From positions 310,001 through 374,000 of the forward strand of contig NZ_JARVRX010000003.1 in NCBI RefSeq assembly GCF_030209435.1: a stretch of 64,000 nucleotides of DNA, in the 5' to 3' direction. The translations under genes and the position numbers were made by a program. Under the pieces are notes generated by a model. That model made no database searches and was not told the origin of the DNA. It was given only the letters and a program-made list of their open reading frames with translations. The stretch comes from Mycolicibacterium sp. lyk4-40-TYG-92. GTDB taxonomy: Bacteria; Actinomycetota; Actinomycetes; Mycobacteriales; Mycobacteriaceae. Shown one piece after another: positions 34,256 to 45,114 of the stretch; within the stretch, counting starts at the first letter, position 1, and each line of letters begins with the position of its first letter.

Positions 34256-35796
34256 CACTCGTACTCCGATATGCCGCGCGCAGCGACCGCGGCCTGGTCC
34301 GCGCCAACAATGAGGACTCCGTCTACGCCGGGGCCCGCCTGCTCGCCTTGGCTGACGGCATGGGCGGCCATGCCGCGGGTGAGGTCGCCTCGCAGCTGGT
34401 CATCGCCGCGCTGGCCCACCTCGACGACGACGAACCCGGCGGCGACCTGCTGGCCAAGCTGAATGACGCCGTCCACGACGGCAATGCCGCCATCGCGGCG
34501 CACGTCGAGGCCGATCCCGAACTCGAAGGCATGGGCACGACCCTGAGCGCCATCCTGTTCGCGGGGACGCGGCTGGGCATGGTGCACATCGGCGACTCCC
34601 GCGGCTACCTGATGCGCGACGGCGAGCTGACCCAGATCACCAAGGACGACACCTTCGTCCAGACCCTGGTCGACGACGGCCGCATCACCGCCGAAGAGGC
34701 CCACAGTCACCCGCAGCGCTCGCTGATCATGAAGGCGCTGACCGGCCACGAGGTCGAGCCGACGCTGACCATGCGCGAGGTCCGCGCCGGCGACCGCTAC
34801 CTGCTGTGCTCGGACGGTTTGTCCGACCCGGTCAGCCACGAGACCATCCAGACCGCCATGCAGATCCCGGACGTCGTGGACTGCGCCGACCGGCTCATCG
34901 AGCTGGCGCTGCGCGGCGGCGGCCCCGACAACGTCACGGTCGTGGTGGCCGACGTCGTCGACTACGAATACGGCCAGACGGCACCCATCCTGGCGGGCGC
35001 CGTGTCGGGTCAGGATGACGACACCCTGCCGCCCAACACCGCCGCCGGGCGCGCCTCGGCCTTCAACCCGAAGCGCGTCGCAGCGGCCGCGAAAAAGCCT
35101 GCGGCACAACTTGATCCACCGCAGCGCAAGAAGCACACCCGGCGCAACCTGATCATCGGCGCGATCCTGCTGATCCTGCTGCTCGTGAGCGGACTGGCCG
35201 TCGGGCGCTACCTGATCCGGAGCAACTACTACGTCTCCGGCTACAACGGCTCGGTCTACATCATGCGCGGCATCCCGGGTTCTCTGCTCGGGCTGCCGCT
35301 GCAGGAGCCCTACCTGTTGGCGTGTCTGGACACCCACTCCGAGATGACGATCATCGGCGTCGACGACACCCACCCCGGCTGCCAGCCCATGAAGGTCGCC
35401 GACCTGCGCGAGTCCGGCCGCGCCCAGGTCACCGCCGGCCTGCCGACCGGCACCGTCGACGACGCCATCCGTCAGCTCAAGGAGCTCAGCCGCAGCTCGC
35501 TGCTGCCGTTGTGCGCGCCGCCCGTCGTCGCCCCGCCGGCTGCACCCGCCCCCGCGCCAGGTGCTCCGGCGCCGTCATTGTCGGTCGTGCCGCAGCCGCC
35601 GCGCGGCCCGGCTCCCGGTCCCGAGGCGTCGACGCCGCCCGCTCCGACGCCCGCGCCGGCACCCAGCCCGGCGCCGGCTCCCAACCCTTCCAGCCCCGCG
35701 CCTGCCCCGACCTCGCCCGCGGCTCCGTCCCCGACGGCCACGGCACTCCCTCCGCCACCTCAGGAGCCGGGCACAAACTGCCGGAACGCGTCATGA
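34252..35796 (+). CDS. pstP: PstP, PP2C-type Ser/Thr phosphatase
   Basis: 514 residues, exactly the M. tuberculosis length. Cytosolic PPM/PP2C domain (1-240) with metal-binding ADGMGGHAAG, GDSRGYLM, SDGLSD and GPDNVTVV motifs; then a transmembrane helix at about residues 301-320, an extracytoplasmic domain and a Pro/Ala-rich tail (about 430-514). It reverses PknA/PknB phosphorylation in the growth-control pathway. GTG 34252 overlaps fhaB. The tail is richer in Pro-Ala than usual. Confidence 0.95.
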   Translation: MTLVLRYAARSDRGLVRANNEDSVYAGARLLALADGMGGHAAGEVASQLVIAALAHLDDDEPGGDLLAKLNDAVHDGNAAIAAHVEADPELEGMGTTLSAILFAGTRLGMVHIGDSRGYLMRDGELTQITKDDTFVQTLVDDGRITAEEAHSHPQRSLIMKALTGHEVEPTLTMREVRAGDRYLLCSDGLSDPVSHETIQTAMQIPDVVDCADRLIELALRGGGPDNVTVVVADVVDYEYGQTAPILAGAVSGQDDDTLPPNTAAGRASAFNPKRVAAAAKKPAAQLDPPQRKKHTRRNLIIGAILLILLLVSGLAVGRYLIRSNYYVSGYNGSVYIMRGIPGSLLGLPLQEPYLLACLDTHSEMTIIGVDDTHPGCQPMKVADLRESGRAQVTAGLPTGTVDDAIRQLKELSRSSLLPLCAPPVVAPPAAPAPAPGAPAPSLSVVPQPPRGPAPGPEASTPPAPTPAPAPSPAPAPNPSSPAPAPTSPAAPSPTATALPPPPQEPGTNCRNAS

Positions 35797-35824
35797 CGGC
35801 CCGGGAGCGAGCGGGAGCCCTGGC

Positions 35825-37330
35825 ATGACCACGCCGGGGCAAGAGAAGGGGCGAGAAGACGCCCCGGGGCGAGCGCAGCGACGGGAAGATGCACCCGGGC
35901 GAGCGCAGCGACGGGAAGACACCCAGCCGCAGTCCCCGGTCGCGGTCGCCCCTCCACTGCCCAATCGGCGTAATTCCGAGTTGGTGCTGCTGGGGTTCGC
36001 CGCCGTCATCACGACGGTGGCTCTGCTGATCGTCGAGGCCAACCAGGAGCGCGGCCTGCAGCTGGACCTCGTGCAGTTCACCGTCGGCTTCGTCGTGCTG
36101 TTCGGCGGTGCCCACCTGGCGGTGCGCCGGTACGCGCCGTATGCCGACCCGCTGCTGCTGCCCGTGGTCGCGCTGCTGAACGGCCTGGGCCTGGTGCTGA
36201 TCTACCGGCTGGACCTCTCCGCGCACACCCGGCCCGCCGGGATCCTGCCAGGCGGCAATGCCAACCAGCAGATGCTGTGGACGCTGCTGGGCATCCTGGT
36301 GTTCACCGCGGTGCTGATGGTCGTGCACGACCACCGGATGCTGGCCCGCTACGGCTACATCTGCGGCCTGGCCGGCCTGGTGCTGCTGGCCATTCCCGCG
36401 GTGCTGCCGGATTCGGTGGCCGAGCAGTACGGCGCCAAGATCTGGATCCGGTTGCCGGGCTTCTCGATTCAGCCCGCCGAGTTCTCCAAGATCCTGTTGC
36501 TGATCTTCTTCGCCAGCGTGTTGGTCACCAAGCGCAGCCTGTTCACCAGCGCCGGCAAGCACATGTTCGGGATGGACCTGCCCCGACCGCGTGACCTGGC
36601 CCCACTGCTGGTCGCCTGGATCGGCTCGATCGGCGTCATGGTGTTCGAGAAGGATCTCGGCGCCTCCCTGCTGCTCTACGCGACATTCCTGGTGCTCCTG
36701 TACGTCGCCACCGAGAAGCTCAGCTGGGTGATCATCGGGCTGAGCCTGTTCTGCGTGGGAAGCTTTGCGGCGTATCAGCTTTTCGACCACGTGCGGGTGC
36801 GCGTGCAGAACTGGCTGGACCCGTTCGCCGACCCCGACGGCGCCGGGTACCAGATGGTGCAGTCGCTGTTCAGCTTCGCCACCGGCGGCATCTTCGGCAC
36901 CGGTCTGGGTAACGGGCAGCCCGGCACGGTGCCCGACGCCTCGACCGACTTCATCATCGCCGTGGTCGGCGAAGAGCTCGGGCTGGTCGGCCTGGCTGCG
37001 GTGCTGATGCTCTACACGATCGTCATCATCCGGGGGCTGCGCACCGCCATCGCCGTGCGCGACAGCTTCGGCAAACTGCTCGCCGCGGGCCTGTCGGCAG
37101 CGCTGGCGCTGCAGCTGTTCATCGTCGTCGGCGGAGTCACCAAGCTGATCCCGCAGACCGGCCTGACGACGCCGTGGATGTCCTACGGCGGCTCGTCGCT
37201 GCTGTCCAACTACGTGCTGCTGGCCCTGCTGCTGCGCGTCTCGCACGTCGCGCGCCGGCCGCTGTCGACCCGCGGCCCCAACCAGTCGTCGATCGCAGCG
37301 GCCAACACCGAGGTGATCGAGAAGCAATGA
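35825..37330 (+). CDS. rodA: RodA, SEDS-family peptidoglycan glycosyltransferase
   Basis: 501 residues, about 30 longer than M. tuberculosis RodA (469). At least ten membrane segments; SEDS hallmarks include GFSIQPAEFSKI, EKDLGASLL, the DPDGAGYQMVQSLFSFATGG and the final TPWMSYGGSSLLSNY. It polymerises glycan strands with PbpA. The extra length lies at the N-terminus: between MTT and SPVAVAPPLPNRRN there is a charged repeat (two copies of REDAPGRAQR plus a partial) encoded by 30-bp tandem units. ATG 35825 lies 28 bp after pstP; its stop overlaps the pbpA start (ATGA). Confidence 0.94.
   Translation: MTTPGQEKGREDAPGRAQRREDAPGRAQRREDTQPQSPVAVAPPLPNRRNSELVLLGFAAVITTVALLIVEANQERGLQLDLVQFTVGFVVLFGGAHLAVRRYAPYADPLLLPVVALLNGLGLVLIYRLDLSAHTRPAGILPGGNANQQMLWTLLGILVFTAVLMVVHDHRMLARYGYICGLAGLVLLAIPAVLPDSVAEQYGAKIWIRLPGFSIQPAEFSKILLLIFFASVLVTKRSLFTSAGKHMFGMDLPRPRDLAPLLVAWIGSIGVMVFEKDLGASLLLYATFLVLLYVATEKLSWVIIGLSLFCVGSFAAYQLFDHVRVRVQNWLDPFADPDGAGYQMVQSLFSFATGGIFGTGLGNGQPGTVPDASTDFIIAVVGEELGLVGLAAVLMLYTIVIIRGLRTAIAVRDSFGKLLAAGLSAALALQLFIVVGGVTKLIPQTGLTTPWMSYGGSSLLSNYVLLALLLRVSHVARRPLSTRGPNQSSIAAANTEVIEKQ
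35852..35920 (+). repeat. 30-bp tandem repeat in the rodA N-terminus
   Basis: Two 30-bp units (35852-35881, 35882-35911) and a 9-bp partial copy to 35920, sharing GAGCGCAGCGACGGG cores. The core resembles short GAGCG-rich dispersed repeats seen in mycobacterial genomes (recollection). It is translated in frame. Confidence 0.85.
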
Positions 37331-38805
37331 ACACCTCACTTCGTCGCGTCTCCGGACTGGTGATGGCACTGATCGTGCTGCTGCTGCTCAACGCCACCAC
37401 CACCCAGGTGTTCGCCGCCGACGGCCTGCGCGCCGACCCACGAAACCAGCGGGTGCTGCTCGACGAGTACTCGCGCCAGCGCGGCCAGATCACCGCAGGC
37501 GGCCAGCTGCTGGCGTACTCGATGCCGACCAACGGCCGGTTCCGCTACCTGCGCATCTACCCGAACCCGCTGGTCTACGCCCCGGTCACCGGCTTCTACT
37601 CGCTGCAGTACTCGAGCAGCGGCCTCGAGCGCGCCGAGGACAGCATCCTCAACGGCTCCGACGAGCGGCTGTTCGGCAACCGCATCGCCGACTTCTTCAC
37701 CGGCCGCGATCCCCGCGGCGGCAACGTCGACACCACGATCGTGCCGCGCGTGCAGCAGGCCGCGTGGGATGCGATGCAGCAGGGCTGTGGCGGCAACCCG
37801 TGCAAGGGCTCGGTGGTGGCGCTGGACCCGTCCACGGGCAAAATTCTGGCCATGGTGTCGTCGCCGTCGTACGACCCCAATCTGCTGGCGTCGCACGAAG
37901 GCGACCGGCAGTCCGCCGCCTGGCAGGAACTGCGCGACAACCCCGACTCACCGCTGCAGAACCGGGCGATCTCCGAGACCTATCCGCCGGGGTCGACGTT
38001 CAAGGTGCTGACCACCGCGGCGGCCTTGCAGGCCGGCGCCACGCCGGACACCCAGCTGACCTCCGCGGCGCGAATCACGTTGCCGGACAGCACCGCAACG
38101 TTGGAGAACTACGGCGGCGCGGCCTGCGGCGGAGGGACGACGGTGTCGCTGCGCGAGGCGTTCGCCAAGTCCTGTAACACCGCCTTCGTCGAACTGGGCC
38201 TGCACAACGGAGCCGACGCGATGCGGACCATGGCCAAGCAGTTCGGCCTGGACACTCCGCCGCCGTCGATTCCGCTGCAGGTCGCGGAGTCGACGGTCGG
38301 CTCGATTTCCGACGCCCCGGCCCTGGGTATCTCCAGCATCGGCCAGAAGGACGTCGCCCTGACCCCGCTGCAGAACGCGATGATTGCCGCGACCATCGCC
38401 AACGGCGGCGTCAGCATGGCCCCGTACCTGGTCGACGACCTCAAGGGACCGGACCTTTCCAACATCGCGGCTACCTCACCGCACCAACAGCGGCGGGCCA
38501 TCTCATCCCAGGTCGCGGCTACACTTACGGATCTGATGGTCGGCGCCGAGCAGGTGACGCAGCAGAAGGGAGCCATAGCCGGCGTGCAGATCGCATCCAA
38601 GACGGGCACCGCCGAACACGGCACCGATCCACGTCACACCCCACCACATGCGTGGTACATCGCTTTTGCCCCGGCGAAATCCCCGAAGGTCGCCGTCGCC
38701 GTCCTAGTGGAGAATGGTGGAGACCGTTTGTCCGCAACCGGCGGTGCGCTGGCCGCACCCATCGGGCGGGCCACCATCGCCGCGGCGCTACGGGAGGGAT
38801 CATGA
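37327..38805 (+). CDS. pbpA: PbpA, class B penicillin-binding protein (transpeptidase)
   Basis: 492 residues. Signal anchor at about residues 8-30, an N-terminal pedestal, and the transpeptidase domain with active-site Ser223 in STFK, SCN in AKSCNTAF and KTG starting at Lys425 (KTGTAE). It crosslinks peptidoglycan made by RodA. Overlaps rodA and pknA at both ends (ATGA in each case). Confidence 0.95.
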   Translation: MNTSLRRVSGLVMALIVLLLLNATTTQVFAADGLRADPRNQRVLLDEYSRQRGQITAGGQLLAYSMPTNGRFRYLRIYPNPLVYAPVTGFYSLQYSSSGLERAEDSILNGSDERLFGNRIADFFTGRDPRGGNVDTTIVPRVQQAAWDAMQQGCGGNPCKGSVVALDPSTGKILAMVSSPSYDPNLLASHEGDRQSAAWQELRDNPDSPLQNRAISETYPPGSTFKVLTTAAALQAGATPDTQLTSAARITLPDSTATLENYGGAACGGGTTVSLREAFAKSCNTAFVELGLHNGADAMRTMAKQFGLDTPPPSIPLQVAESTVGSISDAPALGISSIGQKDVALTPLQNAMIAATIANGGVSMAPYLVDDLKGPDLSNIAATSPHQQRRAISSQVAATLTDLMVGAEQVTQQKGAIAGVQIASKTGTAEHGTDPRHTPPHAWYIAFAPAKSPKVAVAVLVENGGDRLSATGGALAAPIGRATIAAALREGS

Positions 38806-40031
38806 GCGCGCGGGTCGGAGTCACACTTTCCGGCCGCTATCGACTTCAGCGACTCATCGCCACAGGCGGCATGGGTCAGGTCTGGGAAGGCGTCGACAGC
38901 AGGCTCGGCCGACAGGTCGCCATCAAGGTACTCAAGGCCGAATACTCGACCGACCCCGAATTCGTCGAGCGGTTCCGCGCCGAGGCGCGCACGGTCGCGA
39001 TGCTGAACCACCCCGGCATCGCCAGTGTCTACGACTACGGCGAGACCGAGCTCGACGATTCGGGCCGCACCGCCTACCTCGTGATGGAACTCGTCAACGG
39101 CGAGCCGTTGAACTCGGTGATCAAGCGCACCGGGCGCCTGTCGCTGCGGCACTCTCTGGACATGCTGGAGCAGACGGGCCGGGCCCTGCAGGTCGCGCAC
39201 AGCGCCGGCCTGGTGCACCGCGACGTCAAGCCCGGCAACATCATGATCACCCCGACCGGCCAGGTGAAGCTCACCGACTTCGGTATCGCGAAGGCCGTCG
39301 ACGCCGCTCCCGTCACCCAGACCGGCATGGTCATGGGCACCGCCCAGTACATCGCGCCCGAACAGGCCCTGGGCCACGACGCCACCGCGGCCAGCGACGT
39401 CTACTCGCTCGGTGTCGTCGGCTACGAGTCCGTGTCCGGCCGCCGGCCGTTCACCGGCGACGGCGCCCTGACCGTCGCGATGAAGCACATCAAGGAAGCG
39501 CCGCCACCACTGCCGGCCGACCTACCCCCGAACGTCCGCGAGCTGATCGAGATCGCGCTCGCCAAGGACGCCATCCACCGCTACCGCAGCGGCGGCCCGT
39601 TCGCCGACGCCGTCGCCGCCGTCCGGGCCGGGCGCCGCCCCCCGCGGCCCAACCAGGCCCCGACCATCGGACGGGCCGCTCCCGCGGCCATCCCGTCGAG
39701 CACACAGGCCCGGGCGGCCATCGAGCCGGCACGGCCGGCACCCGCAACGCCGCGACCCCGGCCGGCCAGCGGTAGCCACCGTCCGGCCCCACCCGCGCGC
39801 CGAACGTTCTCGCCCGGTCAGCGCGCGCTGCTGTGGGCGGCGGGTGTCCTCGGTGCGCTGGCAATCGTGATCGCCATCCTGATCGTGCTCAACGCGCAGG
39901 ACCGGCAGGACCAGAAGAACCAGCAGCAGTCCACTGTCACCAACACCATCACCGAGACCACGAAGACGCCGGGCGCACCGACGGGTCAGTCGGCTTCGCT
40001 CCCTGATCTGTCAGGACCGGCCATCTCATGA
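38802..40031 (+). CDS. pknA: PknA, transmembrane Ser/Thr protein kinase
   Basis: 409 residues (431 in M. tuberculosis). The kinase domain (about 1-275) has [25 protein letters not shown] and DFGIAKAV; a Pro/Arg/Ala-rich juxtamembrane stretch, one transmembrane helix (about 341-366) and a short outside tail. It controls cell shape with PknB. Coupled to pbpA and pknB by ATGA overlaps. Confidence 0.95.
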   Translation: MSARVGVTLSGRYRLQRLIATGGMGQVWEGVDSRLGRQVAIKVLKAEYSTDPEFVERFRAEARTVAMLNHPGIASVYDYGETELDDSGRTAYLVMELVNGEPLNSVIKRTGRLSLRHSLDMLEQTGRALQVAHSAGLVHRDVKPGNIMITPTGQVKLTDFGIAKAVDAAPVTQTGMVMGTAQYIAPEQALGHDATAASDVYSLGVVGYESVSGRRPFTGDGALTVAMKHIKEAPPPLPADLPPNVRELIEIALAKDAIHRYRSGGPFADAVAAVRAGRRPPRPNQAPTIGRAAPAAIPSSTQARAAIEPARPAPATPRPRPASGSHRPAPPARRTFSPGQRALLWAAGVLGALAIVIAILIVLNAQDRQDQKNQQQSTVTNTITETTKTPGAPTGQSASLPDLSGPAIS

Positions 40032-41911
40032 CCACGCCACAGCACCTCTCCGACCGCTACGAGCTGGGGGACATCCTCGGCTTCGGCGGCATGTCCGAGG
40101 TTCACCTCGGACGGGACCTGCGCCTGCACCGCGATGTGGCGGTCAAGGTGCTGCGCGCCGACCTGGCCCGGGACCCCAGCTTCTACCTCCGGTTCCGCCG
40201 CGAGGCACAGAACGCCGCGGCACTGAACCACCCGGCGATCGTCGCGGTCTATGACACCGGTGAGGCCGAGACGCCCAACGGGCCGCTGCCGTACATCGTC
40301 ATGGAGTACGTCGACGGCGTGACGCTGCGCGACATCGTGCACACCGAGGGGCCGCTGCCGCCGCAGCGCGCCATCGAGATCATCGCCGACGCCTGTCAGG
40401 CCCTGAACTTCAGTCACCAGCACGGCATCGTGCACCGGGACATCAAACCGGCGAACATCATGATCAGCAAGTCCAACGCGGTCAAGGTCATGGACTTCGG
40501 CATCGCCCGCGCGATCGCCGACAGCAGCAACCGGATGACGCAGACCGCCGCGGTCATCGGCACCGCGCAGTACCTGTCGCCCGAGCAGGCCAGCGGGCAG
40601 AACGTCGACGCCCGCTCGGACGTGTACTCGCTGGGCTGCGTGCTCTACGAACTGATCACGGGTGAGCCGCCCTTCGTCGGCGATTCCCCGGTCGCCGTGG
40701 CGTACCAGCACGTCCGCGAGGACCCGGTGCCGCCGTCGCAGCGCCACGCCGGCATCAGCCCCGGTCTGGACGCCGTCGTGCTCAAGGCGCTGGCGAAGAA
40801 CCCCGACAACCGCTACCAGAGTGCCGCGGACATGCGGAACGACCTGATCCGCGTGCACGCCGGCGAGGCACCGGATGCGCCCAAGGTGCTCACCGATGCC
40901 GAGCGCACCGCGATGATGGGTACCGGCGGGTTCGGCGGACCGCGCAGCATGATGCCGGAGCAGATCAGCGTCAACCCGCAGCCGTACCCGTCGACCGACC
41001 GCGCCTCGACGCCGATCGGCCGCTGGCTCATCGCCGCGGCGATTCTGGCGGTGCTGACGGTCGTCGTCACGGTCGCCATCAACCTGATCGGCGGCAAGCC
41101 CCACGACCAGCAGATTCCGGACGTGCGCGGGCTGGCTCAGGCCGACGCCGTCGCCAACCTGCAGAACCGCGGCTTCAAGACCCGCACGCAGCAACGGCCC
41201 GACTCGACGGTGGCGCCGGACCACGTCATCGGCACCGAGCCGGCGGCCAATACATCCGTCGCCGCCGGTGACGAGATCACCATCAACATCTCCACCGGTC
41301 CCGAGCAGCGCGAGGTCCCGGACGTGTCGAAGCTGTCGCCCTCAGACGCGATGGCCAAGCTGCAGTCGGCGGGCTTCCGGAACATCCAGCAGACGGTGTC
41401 GCAGTCACTGCCGGAGCAGAAGGATCGGGTCATCGCGACCAACCCGCCGGCTCATCAGACCTCGGCGATCACCAACGTCATCACGATCATCGTCGGCTCC
41501 GGCCCGGGCCTGGTGCCGATTCCCGATATCAACGGCCAGACCGTCGAGGTCGCGACGAAGAACCTGAACACCGTCGGCTTCACGACGATCCTGACCGCCC
41601 CGGTCGACAGCCCGAAACCCGCCGGCGAGATCCTGGGTACCGATCCGCCGGCCGGCACGCCGACGGCGAAGGATGCGCCGATCACGCTGAAGGTGTCGCA
41701 GGGCAACCAGTTCGTCATGCCGAACCTGAGCGGTCAGTTCTGGACCGACGCCGAACCGAATCTGCGCGCCCTGGGCTGGACCGGCGTGCTGATCAAGGGC
41801 GCGGACGTGCAGAACAGCGGTCAGCGCAGCAATGCGGTGGTGAGCCAGATACCGGCGGCCGGCAGCGGCGTCAACTTCAACGCGTCGATCACGCTCAGCT
41901 TCGCGTCATAA
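40028..41911 (+). CDS. pknB: PknB, PASTA-domain Ser/Thr protein kinase
   Basis: 627 residues. Kinase domain 1-280 with [10 protein letters not shown], catalytic Asp138 in [15 protein letters not shown] and the [17 protein letters not shown] activation loop; transmembrane helix at about 333-355; four PASTA repeats outside (each with a PDV/PD-like start and a GLxxxDAV- or DAMAKLQ-type helix) that bind muropeptides/lipid II. Last gene of the operon. Convergent with the trpG/pabA-like gene, 20 bp apart. Confidence 0.96.
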   Translation: MTTPQHLSDRYELGDILGFGGMSEVHLGRDLRLHRDVAVKVLRADLARDPSFYLRFRREAQNAAALNHPAIVAVYDTGEAETPNGPLPYIVMEYVDGVTLRDIVHTEGPLPPQRAIEIIADACQALNFSHQHGIVHRDIKPANIMISKSNAVKVMDFGIARAIADSSNRMTQTAAVIGTAQYLSPEQASGQNVDARSDVYSLGCVLYELITGEPPFVGDSPVAVAYQHVREDPVPPSQRHAGISPGLDAVVLKALAKNPDNRYQSAADMRNDLIRVHAGEAPDAPKVLTDAERTAMMGTGGFGGPRSMMPEQISVNPQPYPSTDRASTPIGRWLIAAAILAVLTVVVTVAINLIGGKPHDQQIPDVRGLAQADAVANLQNRGFKTRTQQRPDSTVAPDHVIGTEPAANTSVAAGDEITINISTGPEQREVPDVSKLSPSDAMAKLQSAGFRNIQQTVSQSLPEQKDRVIATNPPAHQTSAITNVITIIVGSGPGLVPIPDINGQTVEVATKNLNTVGFTTILTAPVDSPKPAGEILGTDPPAGTPTAKDAPITLKVSQGNQFVMPNLSGQFWTDAEPNLRALGWTGVLIKGADVQNSGQRSNAVVSQIPAAGSGVNFNASITLSFAS

Positions 41912-41931
41912 CTCGAGCGATCCGCGCCGAT

Positions 41932-42600
41932 CTAAGCGGTGCGGGTCGCGGCCGAGACCGCGTCGGCGACTTCCTGCTCGAGCCGGGTGACCAGTGCCTC
42001 GTCGGGAGCCTGGCCACAGACGGCGAGCCAGTTGGCCAGCATCCGGTGGCCGCCCTGGGTCAGGATGCTCTCCGGGTGGAACTGCACTCCGTGGATCGGC
42101 AGTTCGCGGTGCCGGACCGCCATGATCACACCGCTGTCGGTCTGCCCGATGGCCTCCAGCTCGGCCGGCAGCGTCTCCGGCAGGATGGTCAGCGAGTGGT
42201 AGCGCGTCGCCGTGAACGGGTCCGGAAGTCCTTGCAGCACACCACTGTTCGTGTGGTGCACCTGGCTCGTCTTGCCGTGCAGCAGCTCCGGCGCGCGGTC
42301 GACCGTGCCACCGAAAGCCACGCCGATGGCCTGGTGTCCCAGGCACACCCCGAGGAGGGGAGTGCCCGTCTCCGCGCTCGCCCGGACCAACGGAATGGAC
42401 GCGCCGGCCCGCTCCGGGGTACCCGGCCCGGGGCTCACCAGGATGCCGTCGAACTCTTCGGCCACGGCGGCGACGCCGTCGGGAGTGGAGACGCGCTCGT
42501 CGTCGCTACGCCAGACCTGCGCGTGCACCCCGAGCTGACCCAGGTACTGGACCAGGTTGAACACGAAGCTGTCGTAGTTGTCGAGGACGAGAACCTGCAT
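41932..42600 (-). CDS. Glutamine amidotransferase, anthranilate/4-amino-4-deoxychorismate synthase component II
   Basis: 222-residue class I glutamine amidotransferase (annotated trpG or pabA in mycobacteria). It begins MQVLVLDNYDSFVFNLVQYL; the catalytic Cys is in GVCLGHQAIG and the His-Glu pair in VQFHPES. It hydrolyses glutamine to feed ammonia to a TrpE or PabB partner; which is not visible here, so no symbol is given. Lies between the convergent pknB and a DUF881 gene. Confidence 0.93.
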   Translation of the reverse strand: MQVLVLDNYDSFVFNLVQYLGQLGVHAQVWRSDDERVSTPDGVAAVAEEFDGILVSPGPGTPERAGASIPLVRASAETGTPLLGVCLGHQAIGVAFGGTVDRAPELLHGKTSQVHHTNSGVLQGLPDPFTATRYHSLTILPETLPAELEAIGQTDSGVIMAVRHRELPIHGVQFHPESILTQGGHRMLANWLAVCGQAPDEALVTRLEQEVADAVSAATRTA

Positions 42601-42637
42601 GCCGTCAGGCTACTGGGTCACCCGCCGACCCGAGCAC

Positions 42638-43459
42638 TCAATATGTGACCGGTCCAGCCGGTTTGGCGTACCTGAGCTTCAGCGGCATCCGGTGGCCGAC
42701 GACGTCGACCGATGCCCGCGGCTCCTCGGTGTACCCGAGCCCGAACCGCACCACGTACTGCTTGTAGAGGGTCACGAGCGGTGCGGCGGCGAGTGCGGCG
42801 CGCATGCCCTCGACGTTGCCGATCACGGTGACGACGTACGGCGGGCTGTAGGTGCGGCCGTTGAGCAGCAGGGTGTTCCCGACGCAACGCGGTGCGGAGG
42901 TGGCCAGGATCCGCTGGTCCTGCATCTGGACGGCCTCGGCGCCGCCCAGCCACAGCGCGTTGAGCACCGCCTGGACGTCCTGCTGGTGTACGACGAGGTC
43001 GTCCGGGGTGGCGTCGCGCGGGTACTGGCCCTGCGCATTGCGCTGCGCGTCATTGAGGGTGATCACCAGGCCGGGTCCCCGCATGGGGTCGAGGCCCAGT
43101 TCCAGACCCAATTGGTTGGCCCGGCTGGTGATGGCGCCGAGCGCGGCATCGGCGCCCGGCGTGCCGCCATGGTGGTTCTCGAGCTGATGCTGCAGGTTGT
43201 CGCGCTCGGCGGCACGGGTGGCGACGGTGCGCTGGGCCTCTTTGACCATGTCGACGAGGCGAGGCGCGTCGCTGCGCCGGATCTCGCTGCCCCCGGAGAC
43301 GCTGTGCGTGGTGGCGAGCAGGAGGCCGGCGAGCACACAGACCACCGGCACACCGAATCGCCAGGCCGAGTGGCGCGCCGGCTGGGCAGGTTCCGAGGTC
43401 CCGGCCGTCCACCAGGGCCTGCGAGGCGACACGTCTTCTGCGTTAGGCTCTGAGTGCAT
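42638..43459 (-). CDS. DUF881 membrane protein (Rv0012-like)
   Basis: 273 residues with a cytoplasmic N-terminus, one transmembrane helix (about 37-56), a coiled-coil-like segment (residues 70-100) and a DUF881 domain (DLVVHQQDVQAVLNALWLGGAEAVQMQDQRI, then TYSPPYVVTVIGN). Conserved beside crgA and pknB in mycobacteria and suggested to act in division. Start ATG 43459 is chosen over a further upstream one because it gives a normal-sized cytoplasmic end. Divergent from crgA across about 80 bp. Confidence 0.88.
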   Translation of the reverse strand: MHSEPNAEDVSPRRPWWTAGTSEPAQPARHSAWRFGVPVVCVLAGLLLATTHSVSGGSEIRRSDAPRLVDMVKEAQRTVATRAAERDNLQHQLENHHGGTPGADAALGAITSRANQLGLELGLDPMRGPGLVITLNDAQRNAQGQYPRDATPDDLVVHQQDVQAVLNALWLGGAEAVQMQDQRILATSAPRCVGNTLLLNGRTYSPPYVVTVIGNVEGMRAALAAAPLVTLYKQYVVRFGLGYTEEPRASVDVVGHRMPLKLRYAKPAGPVTY

Positions 43460-43539
43460 ACCGCTCCATCGTCGCACCGAATTGCCGGTTTTTCTCCACC
43501 GGCGCCTGAGTGCGGCACCGACTGTCCGCGAAGGTACCA

Positions 43540-43824
43540 ATGCCCAAGTCCAAGGTTCGCAAGAAGAACGACTTCACCATCAACCCGGTGAGTCGGACGC
43601 CGGTGAAGGTCAAGGCCGGCCCGTCGAGCGTGTGGTTCGTGGTGTTCTTCTGCTCGCTCATGCTGATCGGTCTGATCTGGCTGGCGGTGTTCCAGCTTGC
43701 CGCGCTGAACCCGGCCGGTACGCCACACCTGCTGCAGTGGATGGCCGATCTCGCCCAGTGGAACTACGCGATCGCGTTCGCGTTCATGATCACCGGCCTG
43801 CTGCTGACCATGCGGTGGCGCTGA
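43540..43824 (+). CDS. crgA: CrgA, cell division membrane protein
   Basis: 94 residues, the family length. Basic N-terminus [20 protein letters not shown], two transmembrane helices (about 30-53 and 72-91), C-terminus TMRWR. CrgA joins the divisome and recruits PBPs and CwsA. The ATG at 43540 is chosen because upstream residues diverge from the family start. Confidence 0.94.
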   Translation: MPKSKVRKKNDFTINPVSRTPVKVKAGPSSVWFVVFFCSLMLIGLIWLAVFQLAALNPAGTPHLLQWMADLAQWNYAIAFAFMITGLLLTMRWR

Positions 43825-43972
43825 GCTGCGTCAACCGACCCGGTTCGTTACATCCAGGTCGCGTTACGTAACCCAACTGGCAATCTGACGGACACCCAAT
43901 CACATCGATGTGATTCATCCCCATTGGGGATAGTGCCTGTGGATAACTTGCCCCCAAGGGTGTGGACATCTC

Positions 43973-44386
43973 GTGGAACAAACTCAATGGAGCCCGCCGA
44001 CAGCCGGTATCGCGGCCTGTGGAGCATTCGGCGTCGTACTCGCCGCGGTAGCCCTGACTTCGGTCACTGACCTGCCCGGACGTGTTCTCGGCGGCATCGC
44101 CGCCATCGGCCTGCTGGTCTTCGCTGTGATGTCCTGGCGCGCACGGCCGAAGCTCGCGATCACGCCGGCAGGACTCGTCGTGCGCGGGTGGTTCAGTACC
44201 CAGACTTATACACAGGCCGACCTCAAGAGTGTGCGTATCACCGAGTTCCGCCGGCTGACCCGCAAGGTGCGGCTGCTGGAGCTCGACACCGCCGACGACC
44301 GGCTCCTGGTCTTCACGCGGTGGGACGTCGGCACCGATCCCATCAATGTCCTCGACGCCCTGACCGAGGCCGGTCTCATTCCGTAG
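43973..44386 (+). CDS. PH-domain-like membrane protein (Rv0010c-like)
   Basis: 137 residues, start GTG 43973. Two membrane segments (about 13-33 and 37-53) followed by a bacterial PH-like domain (ARPKLAITPAGLVVRGWFST, then RITEFRRLTRKVRLLELDT and VFTRWDVGTDPINVLDALTEAG). Conserved position between crgA and ppiA. Function unknown. Converges on ppiA with a hairpin between. Confidence 0.88.
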   Translation: MEQTQWSPPTAGIAACGAFGVVLAAVALTSVTDLPGRVLGGIAAIGLLVFAVMSWRARPKLAITPAGLVVRGWFSTQTYTQADLKSVRITEFRRLTRKVRLLELDTADDRLLVFTRWDVGTDPINVLDALTEAGLIP

Positions 44387-44403
44387 TTCAACAGCAACGC
44401 AAA

Positions 44404-44439
44404 CGGCGCGACAATCCCCGGTAGGGGACTGCCGCGCCG
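44404..44439. terminator. Hairpin between convergent PH-domain gene and ppiA
   Basis: CGGCGCG (44404-44410) pairs with CGCGCCG (44433-44439), with an internal TCCCC/GGGGA stem. Position between two convergent stops supports a bidirectional terminator; no T run. Confidence 0.6.
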
Positions 44440-44455
44440 CGCGTCAGGCTGAGAT

Positions 44456-44983
44456 TCAGGAAACGGTGATCGAGTCGACGACAACCGGTTCGGTCGGACG
44501 GTCACCGCGGTCGACGGCGGTGGTCGCGATGGCGTCGACAACCTTCTGCGACGCCTCGTCGACGACCTCACCGAAGATGGTGTGGCGACGGTTCAGGTGC
44601 GGGGTCGGGCCGACGGTGATGAAGAACTGCGATCCGTTGGTGCCCGGCCCGGCGTTGGCCATGGCCAGCAGGTACGGCTTGTCGAACTGCAGCTCCGGGT
44701 GGAACTCGTCGGCGAACTGGTAGCCCGGGCCGCCACGGCCGGTACCGGTCGGGTCGCCGCCCTGGATCATGAAGCCGTCGATGACGCGGTGGAAGATGAC
44801 GCCGTCGTAGAACGGGCCGGAGGTGCCGCCCGAGGCGTTCTCGGTGGAGTAATCCTTGGTGCCCTGGGCCAGGCCAACGAAGTTGGCGACGGTCTTGGGC
44901 GCGTGGTTACCGAACAAAGCAATCTTGATGTCGCCGCGGTTGGTGTGCAGCGTCGCGGTCGCGGTCTGAATGGGGCTCGTCAC
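44456..44983 (-). CDS. ppiA: PpiA, cyclophilin-type peptidyl-prolyl isomerase
   Basis: 175 residues. Full cyclophilin fold with active-site motifs [24 protein letters not shown] and [23 protein letters not shown]. Assists folding in the cytosol. Start GTG 44983. Divergent from cwsA across 131 bp. Confidence 0.95.
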   Translation of the reverse strand: MTSPIQTATATLHTNRGDIKIALFGNHAPKTVANFVGLAQGTKDYSTENASGGTSGPFYDGVIFHRVIDGFMIQGGDPTGTGRGGPGYQFADEFHPELQFDKPYLLAMANAGPGTNGSQFFITVGPTPHLNRRHTIFGEVVDEASQKVVDAIATTAVDRGDRPTEPVVVDSITVS

Positions 44984-45114
44984 GGAAAGTCAGTCTGCCA
45001 CTCACATTTAAGGCCCCGAAGTCGCCCCCACCGAATAACGTGGAAGGCCTGGCGTAGAGCCCGGCCTCCGCTCAGGAGGTCTGCAGAAATCGTGTCCGGC
45101 AGAGAGGTTGGTTG

